Origin: Nocardiopsis exhalans
Lineage (GTDB): Bacteria > Actinomycetota > Actinomycetes > Streptosporangiales > Streptosporangiaceae
Assembly: GCF_024134545.1 (NCBI RefSeq)
Contig: NZ_CP099838.1
Span: 26,898-90,897, forward strand
Length of the DNA stretch: 64,000 nucleotides
Direction: 5' to 3'
Position numbers and translations under genes: made by a program. Positions 1 through 7,351 of the stretch are shown here, one piece after another; position 1 is the first letter of the stretch, and each line of letters starts with the position of its first letter. The notes under the pieces are model-generated. The model was not told where the DNA came from and did no database searches. It saw nothing but the letters and a program-made list of their open reading frames with translations.

Positions 1-372
1 CCGGTCGGCGCGGTCGCGGTCGCCATGGATGATCGCCACGCGAACAGCTTCGGCGTAGCTGTCGTGGATGTGCTCGCGCAAGGCGCGCTCGACCTTGAAC
101 GGGGCGGGCCGGGGGCCGTTGAAGTCCGGGGCAAAGCGGATCGCGGGAATGTCGCAGATCTGGCCGGCCGGGCGGTTGGGCCGGTACCGGTCGGGGCCGT
201 GAGCGACCACAACCCGCGCGACTCCGTCGGCGTGGGCGAGGAATCGGGCTGCCTTGACTGCGTCGTGTGTGCCAGTGGGGTATCCGGTGGGGTACGTGGC
301 GAGGTGGTTGCGGCCGTTGGTCATGACGGTCGTGATGGTGATGTCGGGGGAGGGGGTGCCGAGCATGGGCAT
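1..372 (-). CDS. hypothetical protein, 3' end outside window, paralogue of the 537-992 gene
   Basis: Open from ATG at 372 to the window edge (124 codons seen), so the C-terminus is missing. The ATG lies behind the Shine-Dalgarno AAGGAG and an L1 leader. Function is not recognised. It is a diverged copy of the next gene upstream: both begin with a stretch related to ITITT and both carry a motif of the form EHIHD(S/A)YA followed by an Arg/Ala-rich helix. This gene is the first cistron of its own promoter. The duplication suggests the array grew by copying gene plus leader. Confidence 0.75.
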   Translation of the reverse strand, partial: MPMLGTPSPDITITTVMTNGRNHLATYPTGYPTGTHDAVKAARFLAHADGVARVVVAHGPDRYRPNRPAGQICDIPAIRFAPDFNGPRPAPFKVERALREHIHDSYAEAVRVAIIHGDRDRADR

Positions 373-470
373 GGTGTGCGCTCCTTGGTGTGGGCGGTGC
401 GGGGGGAGGGTGTCGGTCTCCCCTGCCGCGATTTCAATATGAGTATATCAGTAGTTTGGGTGTGGTCGAA
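373..470 (-). promoter_or_regulatory. promoter plus L1 stem-loop leader, copy 1
   Basis: On the minus strand: -35 TTCGAC (465-470), 17-bp spacer, -10 TATACT (442-447), then a leader with the stem GGGGAG/CTCCCC and loop ACCGACACC (403-423), then CCGCACCGCCCACAC and AAGGAG before the ATG at 372. The -35 sits inside the 15-bp near-palindrome TGTGGTTCGACCACA, which looks like an operator. Confidence 0.8.
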
Positions 471-497
471 CCACAACCACCAGCGAAAACGCGAAAA

Positions 498-524
498 CCC
501 GCGCCGGATTCTCTCCGGCACGGG
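498..524 (-). terminator. Rho-independent terminator of the 1079-1441/537-992 unit
   Basis: Minus strand CCCGTGCCGG, 7-base loop, CCGGCGCGGG followed by TTTTC. The same terminator recurs between most units of the array. Confidence 0.8.
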
Positions 525-536
525 CTCGCGGGCTGG

Positions 537-992
537 CTAGGCGAAAGCCGCGCTGTACATCGCGCCGATTCCGAAACCGACACTGTCCATGTCCGCTACT
601 GCCTCCTTGCTGGCCTGGGGGTAGGTGGCGTAGCGCTGGGCCGCTTCGTCCATACGTCGCATGTACTGGTGTGCCTCAGCCGCGTTGCCGGACTCGATGG
701 CCTTGCGCGCCTCGTTGGCGTAGGCGTCGTGGATGTGCTCGGTGTGGATGTTGAGCACGTGCCACAACGTGGGGCGGATTCCTCCCTCTAGGGGGTTGAT
801 GCTGGCGGGGCCGTACTCCTTGACGATCTGGTCGCCTCGCTCCACGCGCACGGCCTGGACGTCGGGGGAGTAGGTCAGCGTGCGGGCGCGCCTGAATGTG
901 TCGTCGTGGGTCTCGGTTTCGGGGCGGGGTGCGGTGTGGGTGACTCCTCCCTCGTGGGTGGTGGTGATGGTGACCGGCTGGTTCGTGGTCAT
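537..992 (-). CDS. hypothetical protein, 151 aa
   Basis: No recognised domain. N-terminal half is rich in Thr/His/Glu; the middle holds EHIHDAYANEARKAIESGN, shared in diverged form with the partial gene at 1-372. The C-terminus ends in a small Gly/Ala-rich tail. It is the second cistron behind the promoter at about 1.53 kb and has its own internal L1 leader (1034-1054) and Shine-Dalgarno AGAGAG. Soluble, no membrane segment or signal peptide seen. Function unknown. Confidence 0.75.
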   Translation of the reverse strand: MTTNQPVTITTTHEGGVTHTAPRPETETHDDTFRRARTLTYSPDVQAVRVERGDQIVKEYGPASINPLEGGIRPTLWHVLNIHTEHIHDAYANEARKAIESGNAAEAHQYMRRMDEAAQRYATYPQASKEAVADMDSVGFGIGAMYSAAFA

Positions 993-1033
993 GGCGGGCT
1001 CTCTTTCGTGCTTCGGTGTGGGCGGTGCGGGGG

Positions 1034-1054
1034 GGGGAGGGTGTCGGTCTCCCC
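1034..1054 (-). promoter_or_regulatory. internal L1 stem-loop leader, copy 2
   Basis: Core stem GGGGAG/CTCCCC with loop ACCGACACC ahead of the 537-992 gene. There is no TATACT promoter here, so this copy acts within a polycistronic transcript. Confidence 0.75.
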
Positions 1055-1078
1055 CCGCTCGGGTGGGTGGTGGCCTTC

Positions 1079-1441
1079 TTAGGCGGCCAGGCCGAGAACG
1101 TGGGTGCGGGCGTCCTTGTAGGCGGCCTTGCGGGGCTTGTAGGCGGCCAGGGCGGCCAGAACCTGAGCGCGGGTGTAGCGGGTGCAGGGGCGGCGGCGGC
1201 CGTCGGTGAGGGACCGTGCGGAGAACCCTCGGACTCCGGGACCCATCTTCTTCCTGAGACTGGCCGCAATTCCGGTAGCGGTGGCGGCGTCGGCTCCGAG
1301 GTTGCGCAGGTGGCTTGCCACGGTGTGAAGTTCGGCGCGGTAGGCGGCGCGGGCTGCGGCGCGCTCGGCGACCTTGGCGCGGCGGGCGGTGCGGCGGGCG
1401 AGACGGTTGGTGCGGGCCTGGGCAACGGTGATGCGGGCCAT
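1079..1441 (-). CDS. small basic protein, 120 aa
   Basis: Strongly basic, Arg/Ala-rich N-terminal half (ARRTARRAKVAERAAARAA) predicted helical, then a segment with YTRAQVLAALAAYKPRKAAY. This is the composition of a nucleic-acid-binding protein, but no named family is recognised. First cistron of its unit, with promoter and L1 leader directly upstream and AAGGAG before ATG 1441; the 537-992 gene follows 86 bp downstream. Confidence 0.75.
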   Translation of the reverse strand: MARITVAQARTNRLARRTARRAKVAERAAARAAYRAELHTVASHLRNLGADAATATGIAASLRKKMGPGVRGFSARSLTDGRRRPCTRYTRAQVLAALAAYKPRKAAYKDARTHVLGLAA

Positions 1442-1471
1442 GGTGTGCGCTCCTTCGTGTGGGCGGTGCGG

Positions 1472-1539
1472 GGGGAGGGTGTCGGTCTCCCCTGCCGCGC
1501 TTTCAATATGAGTATATCAGTAGTTGGGGTGTCCTCGAA
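1472..1539 (-). promoter_or_regulatory. promoter plus L1 leader, copy 3
   Basis: -35 TTCGAG (1534-1539), 17 bp, -10 TATACT (1511-1516), L1 stem-loop 1472-1492. The palindrome over the -35 is broken here (GGACA instead of CCACA). Confidence 0.8.
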
Positions 1540-1566
1540 CCACAACCACCAGCGAAAACGCAAAAA

Positions 1567-1593
1567 CCCGCGCCGGATTCTCTCCGGCACGGG
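1567..1593 (-). terminator. terminator of the 1614-1994 gene
   Basis: Same stem as at 498-524 (CCCGTGCCGG/CCGGCGCGGG on the minus strand) followed by a T-rich run. Confidence 0.8.
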
Positions 1594-1613
1594 CTCGCGG
1601 TAGGGCGCGACGG

Positions 1614-1994
1614 CTAACCGTCCGCGCGCTCCTGCAAACGGCTTTCCAGCATGGGCAGAACGTCCGCGCGCACGCGCTCCCACTCCTGGCCCATCGTCGG
1701 GGCTTCGCTGATCTGACGGTGGTACTCGGCCACCTGAGCCACGGGGGCGCTGTCCAGGTGGGCCGCGTCCCACGTGGGGATAATGTGCTCGTCCTCGATG
1801 GGCTGGACGCTCTCGCCTGCGGCGGGCGCTCCCATCTCGGGGAACCAGATCAGCTGGTGGCTGTTCTCGGGGATCGTGAACCAGGGGCCGAGAACCACGC
1901 CGCGCTTGGCCGTTTCGCTGCGGCTGCCGTTGCTCCAGACGTGGGCGAGAACGAACTGACCGGCGGCGGGGGCCTGGGTGGCGGTGTTGGTCAT
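1614..1994 (-). CDS. hypothetical protein, 126 aa
   Basis: Not recognised. N-terminal part reads as a small beta-rich domain (FVLAHVWSNG, GVVLGPWFTIPENSHQ), followed by a helical acidic C-terminus (AEYHRQISEAPTMGQEWERV). Single-gene unit with its own promoter/L1 leader and terminator. Cytosolic by composition. Confidence 0.75.
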   Translation of the reverse strand: MTNTATQAPAAGQFVLAHVWSNGSRSETAKRGVVLGPWFTIPENSHQLIWFPEMGAPAAGESVQPIEDEHIIPTWDAAHLDSAPVAQVAEYHRQISEAPTMGQEWERVRADVLPMLESRLQERADG

Positions 1995-2024
1995 GGTGTG
2001 CGCTCCTTGGTGCGGGCGGTGCGG

Positions 2025-2092
2025 GGGGAGGGTGTCGGTCTCCCCTGCCGCGCTTTCAATATGAGTATATCAGTAGTTGGGGTGTCCTCGAA
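2025..2092 (-). promoter_or_regulatory. promoter plus L1 leader, copy 4
   Basis: -35 TTCGAG (2087-2092), 17 bp, -10 TATACT (2064-2069), L1 stem-loop 2025-2045. Same broken-palindrome class as copy 3. Confidence 0.8.
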
Positions 2093-2119
2093 CCACAACC
2101 ACCACCAAAAACGCGAAAA

Positions 2120-2146
2120 CCCGCGCCGGATTCTCTCCGGCACGGG
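2120..2146 (-). terminator. terminator of the 2916-3110/2162-2830 unit
   Basis: Same CCCGTGCCGG/CCGGCGCGGG stem on the minus strand followed by TTTTCGCG. Confidence 0.8.
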
Positions 2147-2161
2147 CTCGCGGTAGGGCTG

Positions 2162-2830
2162 CTAGAACGGTGCTTCGTCCTCGTGGTAGCGGCGTTCACG
2201 CTCGGCCTGCCGCTGCTCGGCCAACTCGTCCATGGTCGGGACCTTCTCCCATTCCAGTTCGGCCCACTCGCGGTACCACTCGCGCTCTTCGTCGGTGCGG
2301 GCGGGCTTAAGCTGGTTGAACCGGTTCAGGGCCTCTTCCATCCGGCGACCCTCCGGGCCTCGGCGTCCTTGCTCGTCCTGCTTGGCGAACTCGGCGAACA
2401 GTCCGCGCTCGGTGTGGTCTCGGGGCTCGTCTCCGGCCTCGAAACGCTCCCGCGCTGCGTATTCGGCTTCCCACTCGGCGCGCGCCTCGGTAGCGGCCTG
2501 GTGGGCCTGTTCCCGCTGGGCGGTCAGCATCTCGATGAGCTTGCCCAACTCGTTGACCGCGTAAGTGGTGGCCTCGACCACGTCCATGGCTCGCTGCGCT
2601 GCATAGCGGGCCTGGGTCTGTCGGCGCGTGCTGAACGGCCACCAGCGCGGGGACTGGGCCTGTGCGGTCATCTCGTGTCGGTGGGCGCGGTGTACCCGCC
2701 TGAGGTCTCGGACCTGCTCCCGGCGGGCCTGGGCGGTGGCCAGTTCTCCACGGGTGGTGGTGTACCGGTTCCACTGGTGCAGATAGCGGGCGTAGCGGCC
2801 GCTCGGGTCCGTGATGGCCTGCGGGTTCAT
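2162..2830 (-). CDS. coiled-coil protein, 222 aa
   Basis: Highly charged and almost entirely helical: Arg/Glu/Gln-rich heptads from about residue 20 to the end, with a short aromatic insert (SPRWWPFSTRR, about residue 60). No signal peptide or membrane span. Start taken at ATG 2830, 24 bases after an internal L1 stem-loop. Second cistron of the unit starting with the 64-aa gene. Function unknown; a scaffold or nucleoprotein role is possible but not shown. Confidence 0.75.
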   Translation of the reverse strand: MNPQAITDPSGRYARYLHQWNRYTTTRGELATAQARREQVRDLRRVHRAHRHEMTAQAQSPRWWPFSTRRQTQARYAAQRAMDVVEATTYAVNELGKLIEMLTAQREQAHQAATEARAEWEAEYAARERFEAGDEPRDHTERGLFAEFAKQDEQGRRGPEGRRMEEALNRFNQLKPARTDEEREWYREWAELEWEKVPTMDELAEQRQAERERRYHEDEAPF

Positions 2831-2853
2831 GCTGAGCCTTTCGCGTGGGGCGG

Positions 2854-2906
2854 GGGGAGGGTGTCGGTCTCCCCTTCGGGGCCGCCGCCCCGGGGCGGGG
2901 CGGCGG
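2854..2906 (-). promoter_or_regulatory. internal L1 leader (copy 5) preceded by a GC hairpin
   Basis: L1 core 2854-2874 (GGGGAG/CTCCCC, loop ACCGACACC). Just upstream on the minus strand lies a second, very GC-rich hairpin (about 2875-2906), an arrangement repeated at most internal junctions of the array. Confidence 0.7.
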
Positions 2907-2915
2907 CGGGCTGGT

Positions 2916-3110
2916 CTAGTAGGCGCCGTGGGCGAAGTAGTCGGCGAGTTCGGCGGCCGCGTGCGCGCGAACCGTGCGGCGGTGCTTGCGGTTGTACTCG
3001 ACCTTGACCCCCCGCATGCTGATTCCGCGGCGGTTGTTGCGGATGCTGGTCCTGTCGCCAAGACCGCGCGTGTTGCCGGAGACCTTGGGCTCGCGGGTGG
3101 TGCTCTGCAT
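2916..3110 (-). CDS. small basic protein, 64 aa
   Basis: Arg/Lys-rich, ending ADYFAHGAY. The middle (SIRNNRRGISMRGVKVEYNR) could form a small beta-hairpin. No family recognised. First cistron of its unit: promoter and L1 leader at 3141-3208, Shine-Dalgarno AGAGAG before ATG 3110. Confidence 0.7.
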   Translation of the reverse strand: MQSTTREPKVSGNTRGLGDRTSIRNNRRGISMRGVKVEYNRKHRRTVRAHAAAELADYFAHGAY

Positions 3111-3140
3111 CGGGTGCTCTCTTTCGTGTGGGCGGTGCGG

Positions 3141-3208
3141 GGGGAGGGTGTCGGTCTCCCCTGCCGCGCTTTCAATATGAGTATATCAGTAGTTGGGGTG
3201 TGGTCGAA
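3141..3208 (-). promoter_or_regulatory. promoter plus L1 leader, copy 6
   Basis: -35 TTCGAC (3203-3208), 17 bp, -10 TATACT (3180-3185), L1 stem-loop 3141-3161. Intact palindrome TGTGGTTCGACCACA over the -35. Confidence 0.8.
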
Positions 3209-3235
3209 CCACAACCACCACCAAAAACACGAAAA

Positions 3236-3262
3236 CCCGCGCCGGATTCTCTCCGGCACGGG
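3236..3262 (-). terminator. terminator of the 3278-4516 gene
   Basis: Same minus-strand stem CCCGTGCCGG/CCGGCGCGGG followed by TTTTCGTGTTTTT. Confidence 0.8.
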
Positions 3263-3277
3263 CTCGCGGTCTCGGGG

Positions 3278-4516
3278 CTAGTTCACCTCGAACTTGCAGC
3301 GGGTGAGTACGGTCTCCTTCACCTCGCGGTAGGTCGTGTGCTCCTTGATCGTGGCCTTTCCGGTCACGGTCTGGCCCGTCTCGAACTCGGGTTCCTTGCT
3401 GGCAAACCACTTGAACCGGTTGCCGTCGGTGTCGGCGAACGTGACCAGCCAGCTAAGCCCGCTGTCGTAGTAGTGGTAGGCCTCGCGCTCGATGGTGCGC
3501 ACGTTGAGCACGGTAAGGGTGCGCTCCTGGCGCTGCTTGACCTCTCCCACCCACTGGCTGGACTTGGCGGCCTGGCGGTCGCGCTCGGCCTCCTGGGCGC
3601 GCTGGTAGGTGCCAACGGCGCTGACCGCTAGGCCGAGGTTGCGGGGGCTGACGTTGTCGGCGCTCATGACTGCGCGCAGGTTCTGGATGTATTCGCTGTC
3701 TCCCTCGTGGTCCTGGGTCCATGCCTGGGCCTGGCGGGCGGTCTCGTGGTCGGTCTCGGTGGGCCGCAACGCTTCGCGCAGCTCCTGGGCGCTGCGGCTG
3801 CGGCCGTTAAGGGCATCACTCACGAGATCGGCCGTGGGGGTGGCGCGGGGGTCGTCGGTGCTGCGGGGGGTCCATCCCGCTCGGCGGACGGCTGCGGCCG
3901 CGATGGCCAACACCACGGGCACGGGGTGGGTGTCCTCGCCGTATCCGCCGCTGTGGGTGGCCTCCTCGACGTCGCCGAACAGGCTGCCGCTGGCCTCGAT
4001 GACGGCGGGGCTGACGTTAACGCCGAGGAAGTCGGCCAGGCAGGATGAACCCACCTGCGTGACCTGGCCGCTTTCGGCGTGGGCAAGCACGTAGGTCTTG
4101 GTGCGCTCGCGCCGGATTCGGCAGTAATCGCACTGGGCGGGGTCGTAGGCCTCGGGGTCGAACTCGAACCCGGGTTCGGCGTGGTAGGTGGCCACGCCTT
4201 CGGCGTCCTGGTGGAACCGGGCCAGAACCTGCCACCCTCCGAAACTGGGCACCTGGCCCGTGACGGTGATGGTTTGCACCTGGACGTCGTAGGCCTCGGG
4301 GCCCTCACCGTCGCCGAGGCACACGTGCCGCGTGCGGGTGTGGTGCTCGGGGTCGATGGTCCAGCTGTAGCGGCCGGAGAGTCCGCGGTCCGTGGCGCGC
4401 TGGTTGGCGGCCTCCAGCCGGGCGACGGTCGCCTTCATCTCCTCGCCGGTCAACTCCCATTCGACGCTGGCCGTGTGCACGGTGGCGGTCCTGGTCTGGG
4501 TGTCGGTGCCGTTCAT
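3278..4516 (-). CDS. zinc-binding protein with OB-fold-like C-terminus, 412 aa
   Basis: About residues 1-140 form a substrate-like domain with alternating strands; a CDYC motif (about 143) and a later Cys in QVGSSCLADFLG suggest a small metal site. The last about 75 residues, SWLVTFADTDGNRFKWFAS through TVTGKATIKEHTTYREVKET, read like an OB fold with the pattern seen in ssDNA-binding phage and plasmid proteins; that is inference. Single-gene unit with its own promoter, L1 leader and terminator. No signal peptide. A role in handling plasmid single strands is possible. Confidence 0.7.
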   Translation of the reverse strand: MNGTDTQTRTATVHTASVEWELTGEEMKATVARLEAANQRATDRGLSGRYSWTIDPEHHTRTRHVCLGDGEGPEAYDVQVQTITVTGQVPSFGGWQVLARFHQDAEGVATYHAEPGFEFDPEAYDPAQCDYCRIRRERTKTYVLAHAESGQVTQVGSSCLADFLGVNVSPAVIEASGSLFGDVEEATHSGGYGEDTHPVPVVLAIAAAAVRRAGWTPRSTDDPRATPTADLVSDALNGRSRSAQELREALRPTETDHETARQAQAWTQDHEGDSEYIQNLRAVMSADNVSPRNLGLAVSAVGTYQRAQEAERDRQAAKSSQWVGEVKQRQERTLTVLNVRTIEREAYHYYDSGLSWLVTFADTDGNRFKWFASKEPEFETGQTVTGKATIKEHTTYREVKETVLTRCKFEVN

Positions 4517-4546
4517 CGGGTGCGCTCCTTGGTGTGGGCGGTGCGG

Positions 4547-4614
4547 GGGGAGGGTGTCGGTCTCCCCTGCCGCGCTTTCAATATGAGTATATCAGTAGTT
4601 GGGGTGTCCTCGAA
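4547..4614 (-). promoter_or_regulatory. promoter plus L1 leader, copy 7
   Basis: -35 TTCGAG (4609-4614), 17 bp, -10 TATACT (4586-4591), L1 stem-loop 4547-4567. Broken-palindrome class. Confidence 0.8.
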
Positions 4615-4641
4615 CCACAACCACCACCAAAAACACGAAAA

Positions 4642-4668
4642 CCCGCGCCGGATTCTCTCCGGCGCGGG
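4642..4668 (-). terminator. terminator of the DUF3560 gene
   Basis: Minus strand CCCGCGCCGG/CCGGCGCGGG. Here the first arm carries C instead of T, making a perfect stem, followed by TTTTCGTG. Confidence 0.8.
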
Positions 4669-4687
4669 CTCTCTCGGGGCGGGGTGG

Positions 4688-5683
4688 TTACTCCTGCGGC
4701 TTGGCGGTGGCGGCCAGCAGCGGGACGGCCTCCTCGGCGCTCATCCGGCCGGTGACCTTGTCGTAGGGCACCTTGTCGGTGAACTCACCCATGCGCCTGC
4801 TCTTGGCGCGCTCCTTGTTCATGATGGGCTCACCGATTCCGGTGTGGCTGTGGGGGATCGTCACCGACTTGGGGTTGACGCGCAGCACTTCCCACCAGGT
4901 GCCATGGCAACGGACGTAGTCGCCCTTGGCGAAGTCCTCCTTACGCCAGACCTTGGCGCCGTTGGCCTCGGCCTCGGCGACCGCCTCTCGCCAGTAGGCC
5001 AACTGCTCGTTGGTCTCGGCGAGATCGGCCGTGAGTCGGTCCCGGTAGTCCTCATTGCTCGTCCGCGCCAAGTTGCGCTCAATGCGGCGCTCCTCGGCCT
5101 CCAGCTTCTCGATTCGGCGCAGGGTCACGCCGAGGTTCTCGCGGCCGGACCGGTAGCCCTGGGCGGCCTGGGCGCGCTCTTTCCAGTAGCGTCCACGCCC
5201 GGCCTCCTGGGCGGACTGGTCGAACTTGCGGCCGATGCCCTCTCGGTAACGACGGTCACGCTTCTCGCTGTGGTGGCCGATCAGGATCGGCTGACCGAAC
5301 GGGATGGCGTCCGCGCGCTTCTTGGCTTCGGCCTCCAAGGCCTGGGCGTGGCCGGTGGCGCGCTCGCCGCGCTCGGCGTAGCGCTCGGCGCGGTCCTCGG
5401 CGCGGTCGTAGCTGGCGGCCTCGTGCTCGGCGAACGATGTCGCGGCCGGGGTGGTGTTGTCGATGGTGACGCTGACCTCGTGTCCGGCCGCGCGCAGCTT
5501 GTCGGCGGCGGGGTTGATGACCCACGTCTTGGCGGCCTTGCGGCGCGAGTGGGGCACGTACCAGGCGCCGAGGTTGCGGGAGAAGCGGAATCCTTCCGCC
5601 TTCAGGATGGGGCCGGTTCCGTCGCCCTTGGCGGTGCCCTCGACCAGGGTTCCCTGTTCGCGGTCGTGGTTGATCTCGATCAC
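4688..5683 (-). CDS. DUF3560 domain-containing protein, 331 aa
   Basis: N-terminal strand-rich region (EGFRFSRNLGAWYVPHSR), then an Ala/Arg/Glu coiled coil leading into the DUF3560 signature IPFGQPILIGHHSEKRDRR (about residues 130-150), a second long coiled coil, and a C-terminal module (GDYVRCHGTWWEVLRVNPKS). DUF3560 proteins are common on plasmids and phages; biochemical role unknown. GTG 5683 is chosen because AAGGAAG precedes it and the preceding codons only read through the L1 leader. Single-gene unit. Confidence 0.85.
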   Translation of the reverse strand: MIEINHDREQGTLVEGTAKGDGTGPILKAEGFRFSRNLGAWYVPHSRRKAAKTWVINPAADKLRAAGHEVSVTIDNTTPAATSFAEHEAASYDRAEDRAERYAERGERATGHAQALEAEAKKRADAIPFGQPILIGHHSEKRDRRYREGIGRKFDQSAQEAGRGRYWKERAQAAQGYRSGRENLGVTLRRIEKLEAEERRIERNLARTSNEDYRDRLTADLAETNEQLAYWREAVAEAEANGAKVWRKEDFAKGDYVRCHGTWWEVLRVNPKSVTIPHSHTGIGEPIMNKERAKSRRMGEFTDKVPYDKVTGRMSAEEAVPLLAATAKPQE

Positions 5684-5717
5684 GGGTGTGGCTTCTTCCT
5701 TCGTGTGGGCGGTGCGG

Positions 5718-5785
5718 GGGGAGGGTGTCGGTCTCCCCTGCCGCGTTTTCATTATGAGTATATCAGTAGTTGCGGCGTGCTCTGA
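5718..5785 (-). promoter_or_regulatory. promoter plus L1 leader, copy 8 (diverged -35)
   Basis: -10 TATACT (5757-5762) and L1 stem-loop 5718-5738 are kept, but the -35 is TCAGAG (5780-5785) and the palindrome is lost. The unit upstream also ends in a different terminator, so the junction sequence has been exchanged here. Confidence 0.7.
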
Positions 5786-5814
5786 CCATATCCACCAGGG
5801 AAAATGTGCAGAGG

Positions 5815-5838
5815 GTGCGGCGAGAAAACTCGCCGCAC
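5815..5838 (-). terminator. variant terminator of the 6208-6708/5855-6076 unit
   Basis: GTGCGGCGAG, AAAA loop, CTCGCCGCAC; unlike the common terminator of the array. Confidence 0.7.
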
Positions 5839-5854
5839 CTCCTGAGTAGTCGGG

Positions 5855-6076
5855 CTAGTCCTGGGCGCGCTCGACCTGCCGATCGGCGCGCACGGTCCAC
5901 TCACTCCTGCCCCGGCCGGGGATGATCAGGGGGAGGCGCACCAACGCGGGGTGCTCGGGCGCGGGCTCGGGGTCGCGCAGCACGCGGGCCGGTCCCCACG
6001 TGGTGTGTACGGTGTCGTCGGCGCGCAGTTCGCTAGCGTCAACGGTCTGCGGCGGGGTGTTGCCGGTGGTGGTCAT
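5855..6076 (-). CDS. hypothetical protein, 73 aa
   Basis: Small beta-rich protein (SELRADDTVHTTWGPARVLR, VRLPLIIPGRGRSEWTVRAD), about the size of an SH3-like or KOW-like barrel, but no family is assigned. Second cistron with internal L1 leader; AAGGAGACA precedes the ATG. Confidence 0.7.
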   Translation of the reverse strand: MTTTGNTPPQTVDASELRADDTVHTTWGPARVLRDPEPAPEHPALVRLPLIIPGRGRSEWTVRADRQVERAQD

Positions 6077-6105
6077 GGTGGGTTGTCTCCTTCGCGTTGG
6101 GCGGT

Positions 6106-6126
6106 GGGGAGGGTGTCGGTCTCCCC
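6106..6126 (-). promoter_or_regulatory. internal L1 leader, copy 9
   Basis: GGGGAG/CTCCCC stem with loop ACCGACACC between the 6208-6708 and 5855-6076 genes; a GC-rich hairpin (about 6175-6200) lies upstream. Confidence 0.75.
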
Positions 6127-6207
6127 GTGGGGCTGGGGCCGCGCCGGGCTTGTCGGCGCGGGGCTGGGGCGGGGCGCCCCCGCTGCGGGGGCGCCCCGGG
6201 GGCGGGT

Positions 6208-6708
6208 TCAGTCCTGGTCGTTGATGCGCTCTAGCTCCTGGTCAGCGTGGGCCTGCAAGGCCTTCCGCACGGCCTTGGGGGCGTGGTAGGCGGTTGCCAT
6301 CCGGTCGAGGTGGATGCCGAGGTGGGCGACAAAGCCTGCGTACGCCGGGAACTCAAGTTCGCGGGCCGCGCGCTCGATCATCGCCGTGACGTGGGCCCTG
6401 TCGGCCTCCAGTGCTCCGGGCTGGGTGTGGTCCAGGGACCACACCTCGGGCTTGGGGGCCCTGAGGATGTCGGCGAGGATCTGGCGCTGCTGGGCGTCGG
6501 CCTGCTGGTCGATCGCCGCGCGCAGGGTGTCCAGGCGGGCGCGCTGGGCCGGGTCGGCCTGGCGTTCGCAGGCGCGGATCTCGGCGCGGGCCTGGTCGCG
6601 GTCGGTGACCTGGCTGCCGCTGGCGAACGCGTAGAGCGCGCTGGTCTGGCCGTTGTGGAAGTCGGCGGCGATCTCGCGGGCCTGGTCCATCTGCTGTGCG
6701 TTGGGCAC
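6208..6708 (-). CDS. hypothetical protein, 166 aa
   Basis: Helical. N-terminal motif ADFHNGQTSALYAFASGSQ followed by DRDQARAEIRACERQADPAQ; the C-terminal half (FPAYAGFVAHLGIHLDRMAT) is also helical and ends in an acidic tail. No signal peptide. First cistron behind its own promoter and L1 leader. No function assigned. Confidence 0.75.
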   Translation of the reverse strand: MPNAQQMDQAREIAADFHNGQTSALYAFASGSQVTDRDQARAEIRACERQADPAQRARLDTLRAAIDQQADAQQRQILADILRAPKPEVWSLDHTQPGALEADRAHVTAMIERAARELEFPAYAGFVAHLGIHLDRMATAYHAPKAVRKALQAHADQELERINDQD

Positions 6709-6737
6709 GGGTGTTCTCCCTGGTGTGGGCGGTGCGG

Positions 6738-6805
6738 GGGGAGGGTGTCGGTCTCCCCTGCCGCGCTTTCAATATGAGTATATCAGTAGTTGGGGTGTGG
6801 TTGAA
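6738..6805 (-). promoter_or_regulatory. promoter plus L1 leader, copy 10
   Basis: -35 TTCAAC (6800-6805), 17 bp, -10 TATACT (6777-6782), L1 stem-loop 6738-6758. Perfect 15-bp palindrome TGTGGTTCAACCACA over the -35. Confidence 0.8.
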
Positions 6806-6832
6806 CCACAACCACCAGCGAAAACACGAAAA

Positions 6833-6859
6833 CCCGCGCCGGATTCTCTCCGGCACGGG
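6833..6859 (-). terminator. terminator of the three-gene unit 8087-6877
   Basis: Common minus-strand stem CCCGTGCCGG/CCGGCGCGGG followed by TTTTCGTGTTTT. Confidence 0.8.
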
Positions 6860-6876
6860 CTCGCGGGGGGCGGGGG

Positions 6877-7284
6877 TTAGGGCCGCGGCACGGCGCGCAG
6901 GTGCCCCCCGGGGCGGCGCAGGCGCGAACGGAGCGCCTCACACGCTTCCTCGGTGGCGGTCTCGGGCGCTTGCTGGTGGTGTCCGCTCTCGTGGGCGGGC
7001 TCGCGCAGGGTGGCGCTCTCGTAGGCCTGGGTGAATCGCGCCTGTGCCTGGTCGGGGTCGATTCCGTCCAACTCCACCACGGGGTCGCCGTTGAGCTCCC
7101 CATCGGGCTGCACGAGCATGACAAGGGTCTCGCCCTCGGGCGCGGCCTCGTGGCGCGCGGTGGAGACAACCCAGGTGCGGCCGTCGTCGGTGCGCAGCAC
7201 GCGCCGTTGCGCGCCGTTGGTGACGGTGGCCTCTCCGAGAACGGCAACGCGGGCGATGCGGGGGTCGGTGTCCTGGTGGTGCAT
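6877..7284 (-). CDS. hypothetical protein, 135 aa
   Basis: N-terminal beta-rich half (TNGAQRRVLRTDDGRTWVVS), then a helical, His/Glu-rich C-terminus with a basic tail. Third cistron of its unit; start at ATG 7284 after an internal L1 leader and AAGGAA. Not recognised. Confidence 0.7.
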   Translation of the reverse strand: MHHQDTDPRIARVAVLGEATVTNGAQRRVLRTDDGRTWVVSTARHEAAPEGETLVMLVQPDGELNGDPVVELDGIDPDQAQARFTQAYESATLREPAHESGHHQQAPETATEEACEALRSRLRRPGGHLRAVPRP

Positions 7285-7314
7285 GGCGGTTTCCTTCTTC
7301 GTGTGGGCGGCGCG

Positions 7315-7337
7315 GGGGAGGGTGTCGGTCTCTCCCC
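7315..7337 (-). promoter_or_regulatory. internal L1 leader, copy 11
   Basis: Stem GGGGAG with CTCCCC; the loop ACCGACACC is kept and two extra bases (AG) are inserted on the loop side of one arm. The only length variant among 18 copies. Confidence 0.7.
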
Positions 7338-7351
7338 GCTCGGATGGGCGG

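Noticed and set aside
676..1773. Long minus-strand frame covering several junctions
   Set aside because: It reads through promoters, leaders and terminators in Pro/Arg-rich nonsense and overlaps three better-supported genes; typical of high-GC antisense or off-frame openness.
4079..5785. 568-codon plus-strand frame
   Set aside because: Shadow opposite the OB-fold-like and DUF3560 genes; Gly/Val/Leu-rich antisense composition and no Shine-Dalgarno.
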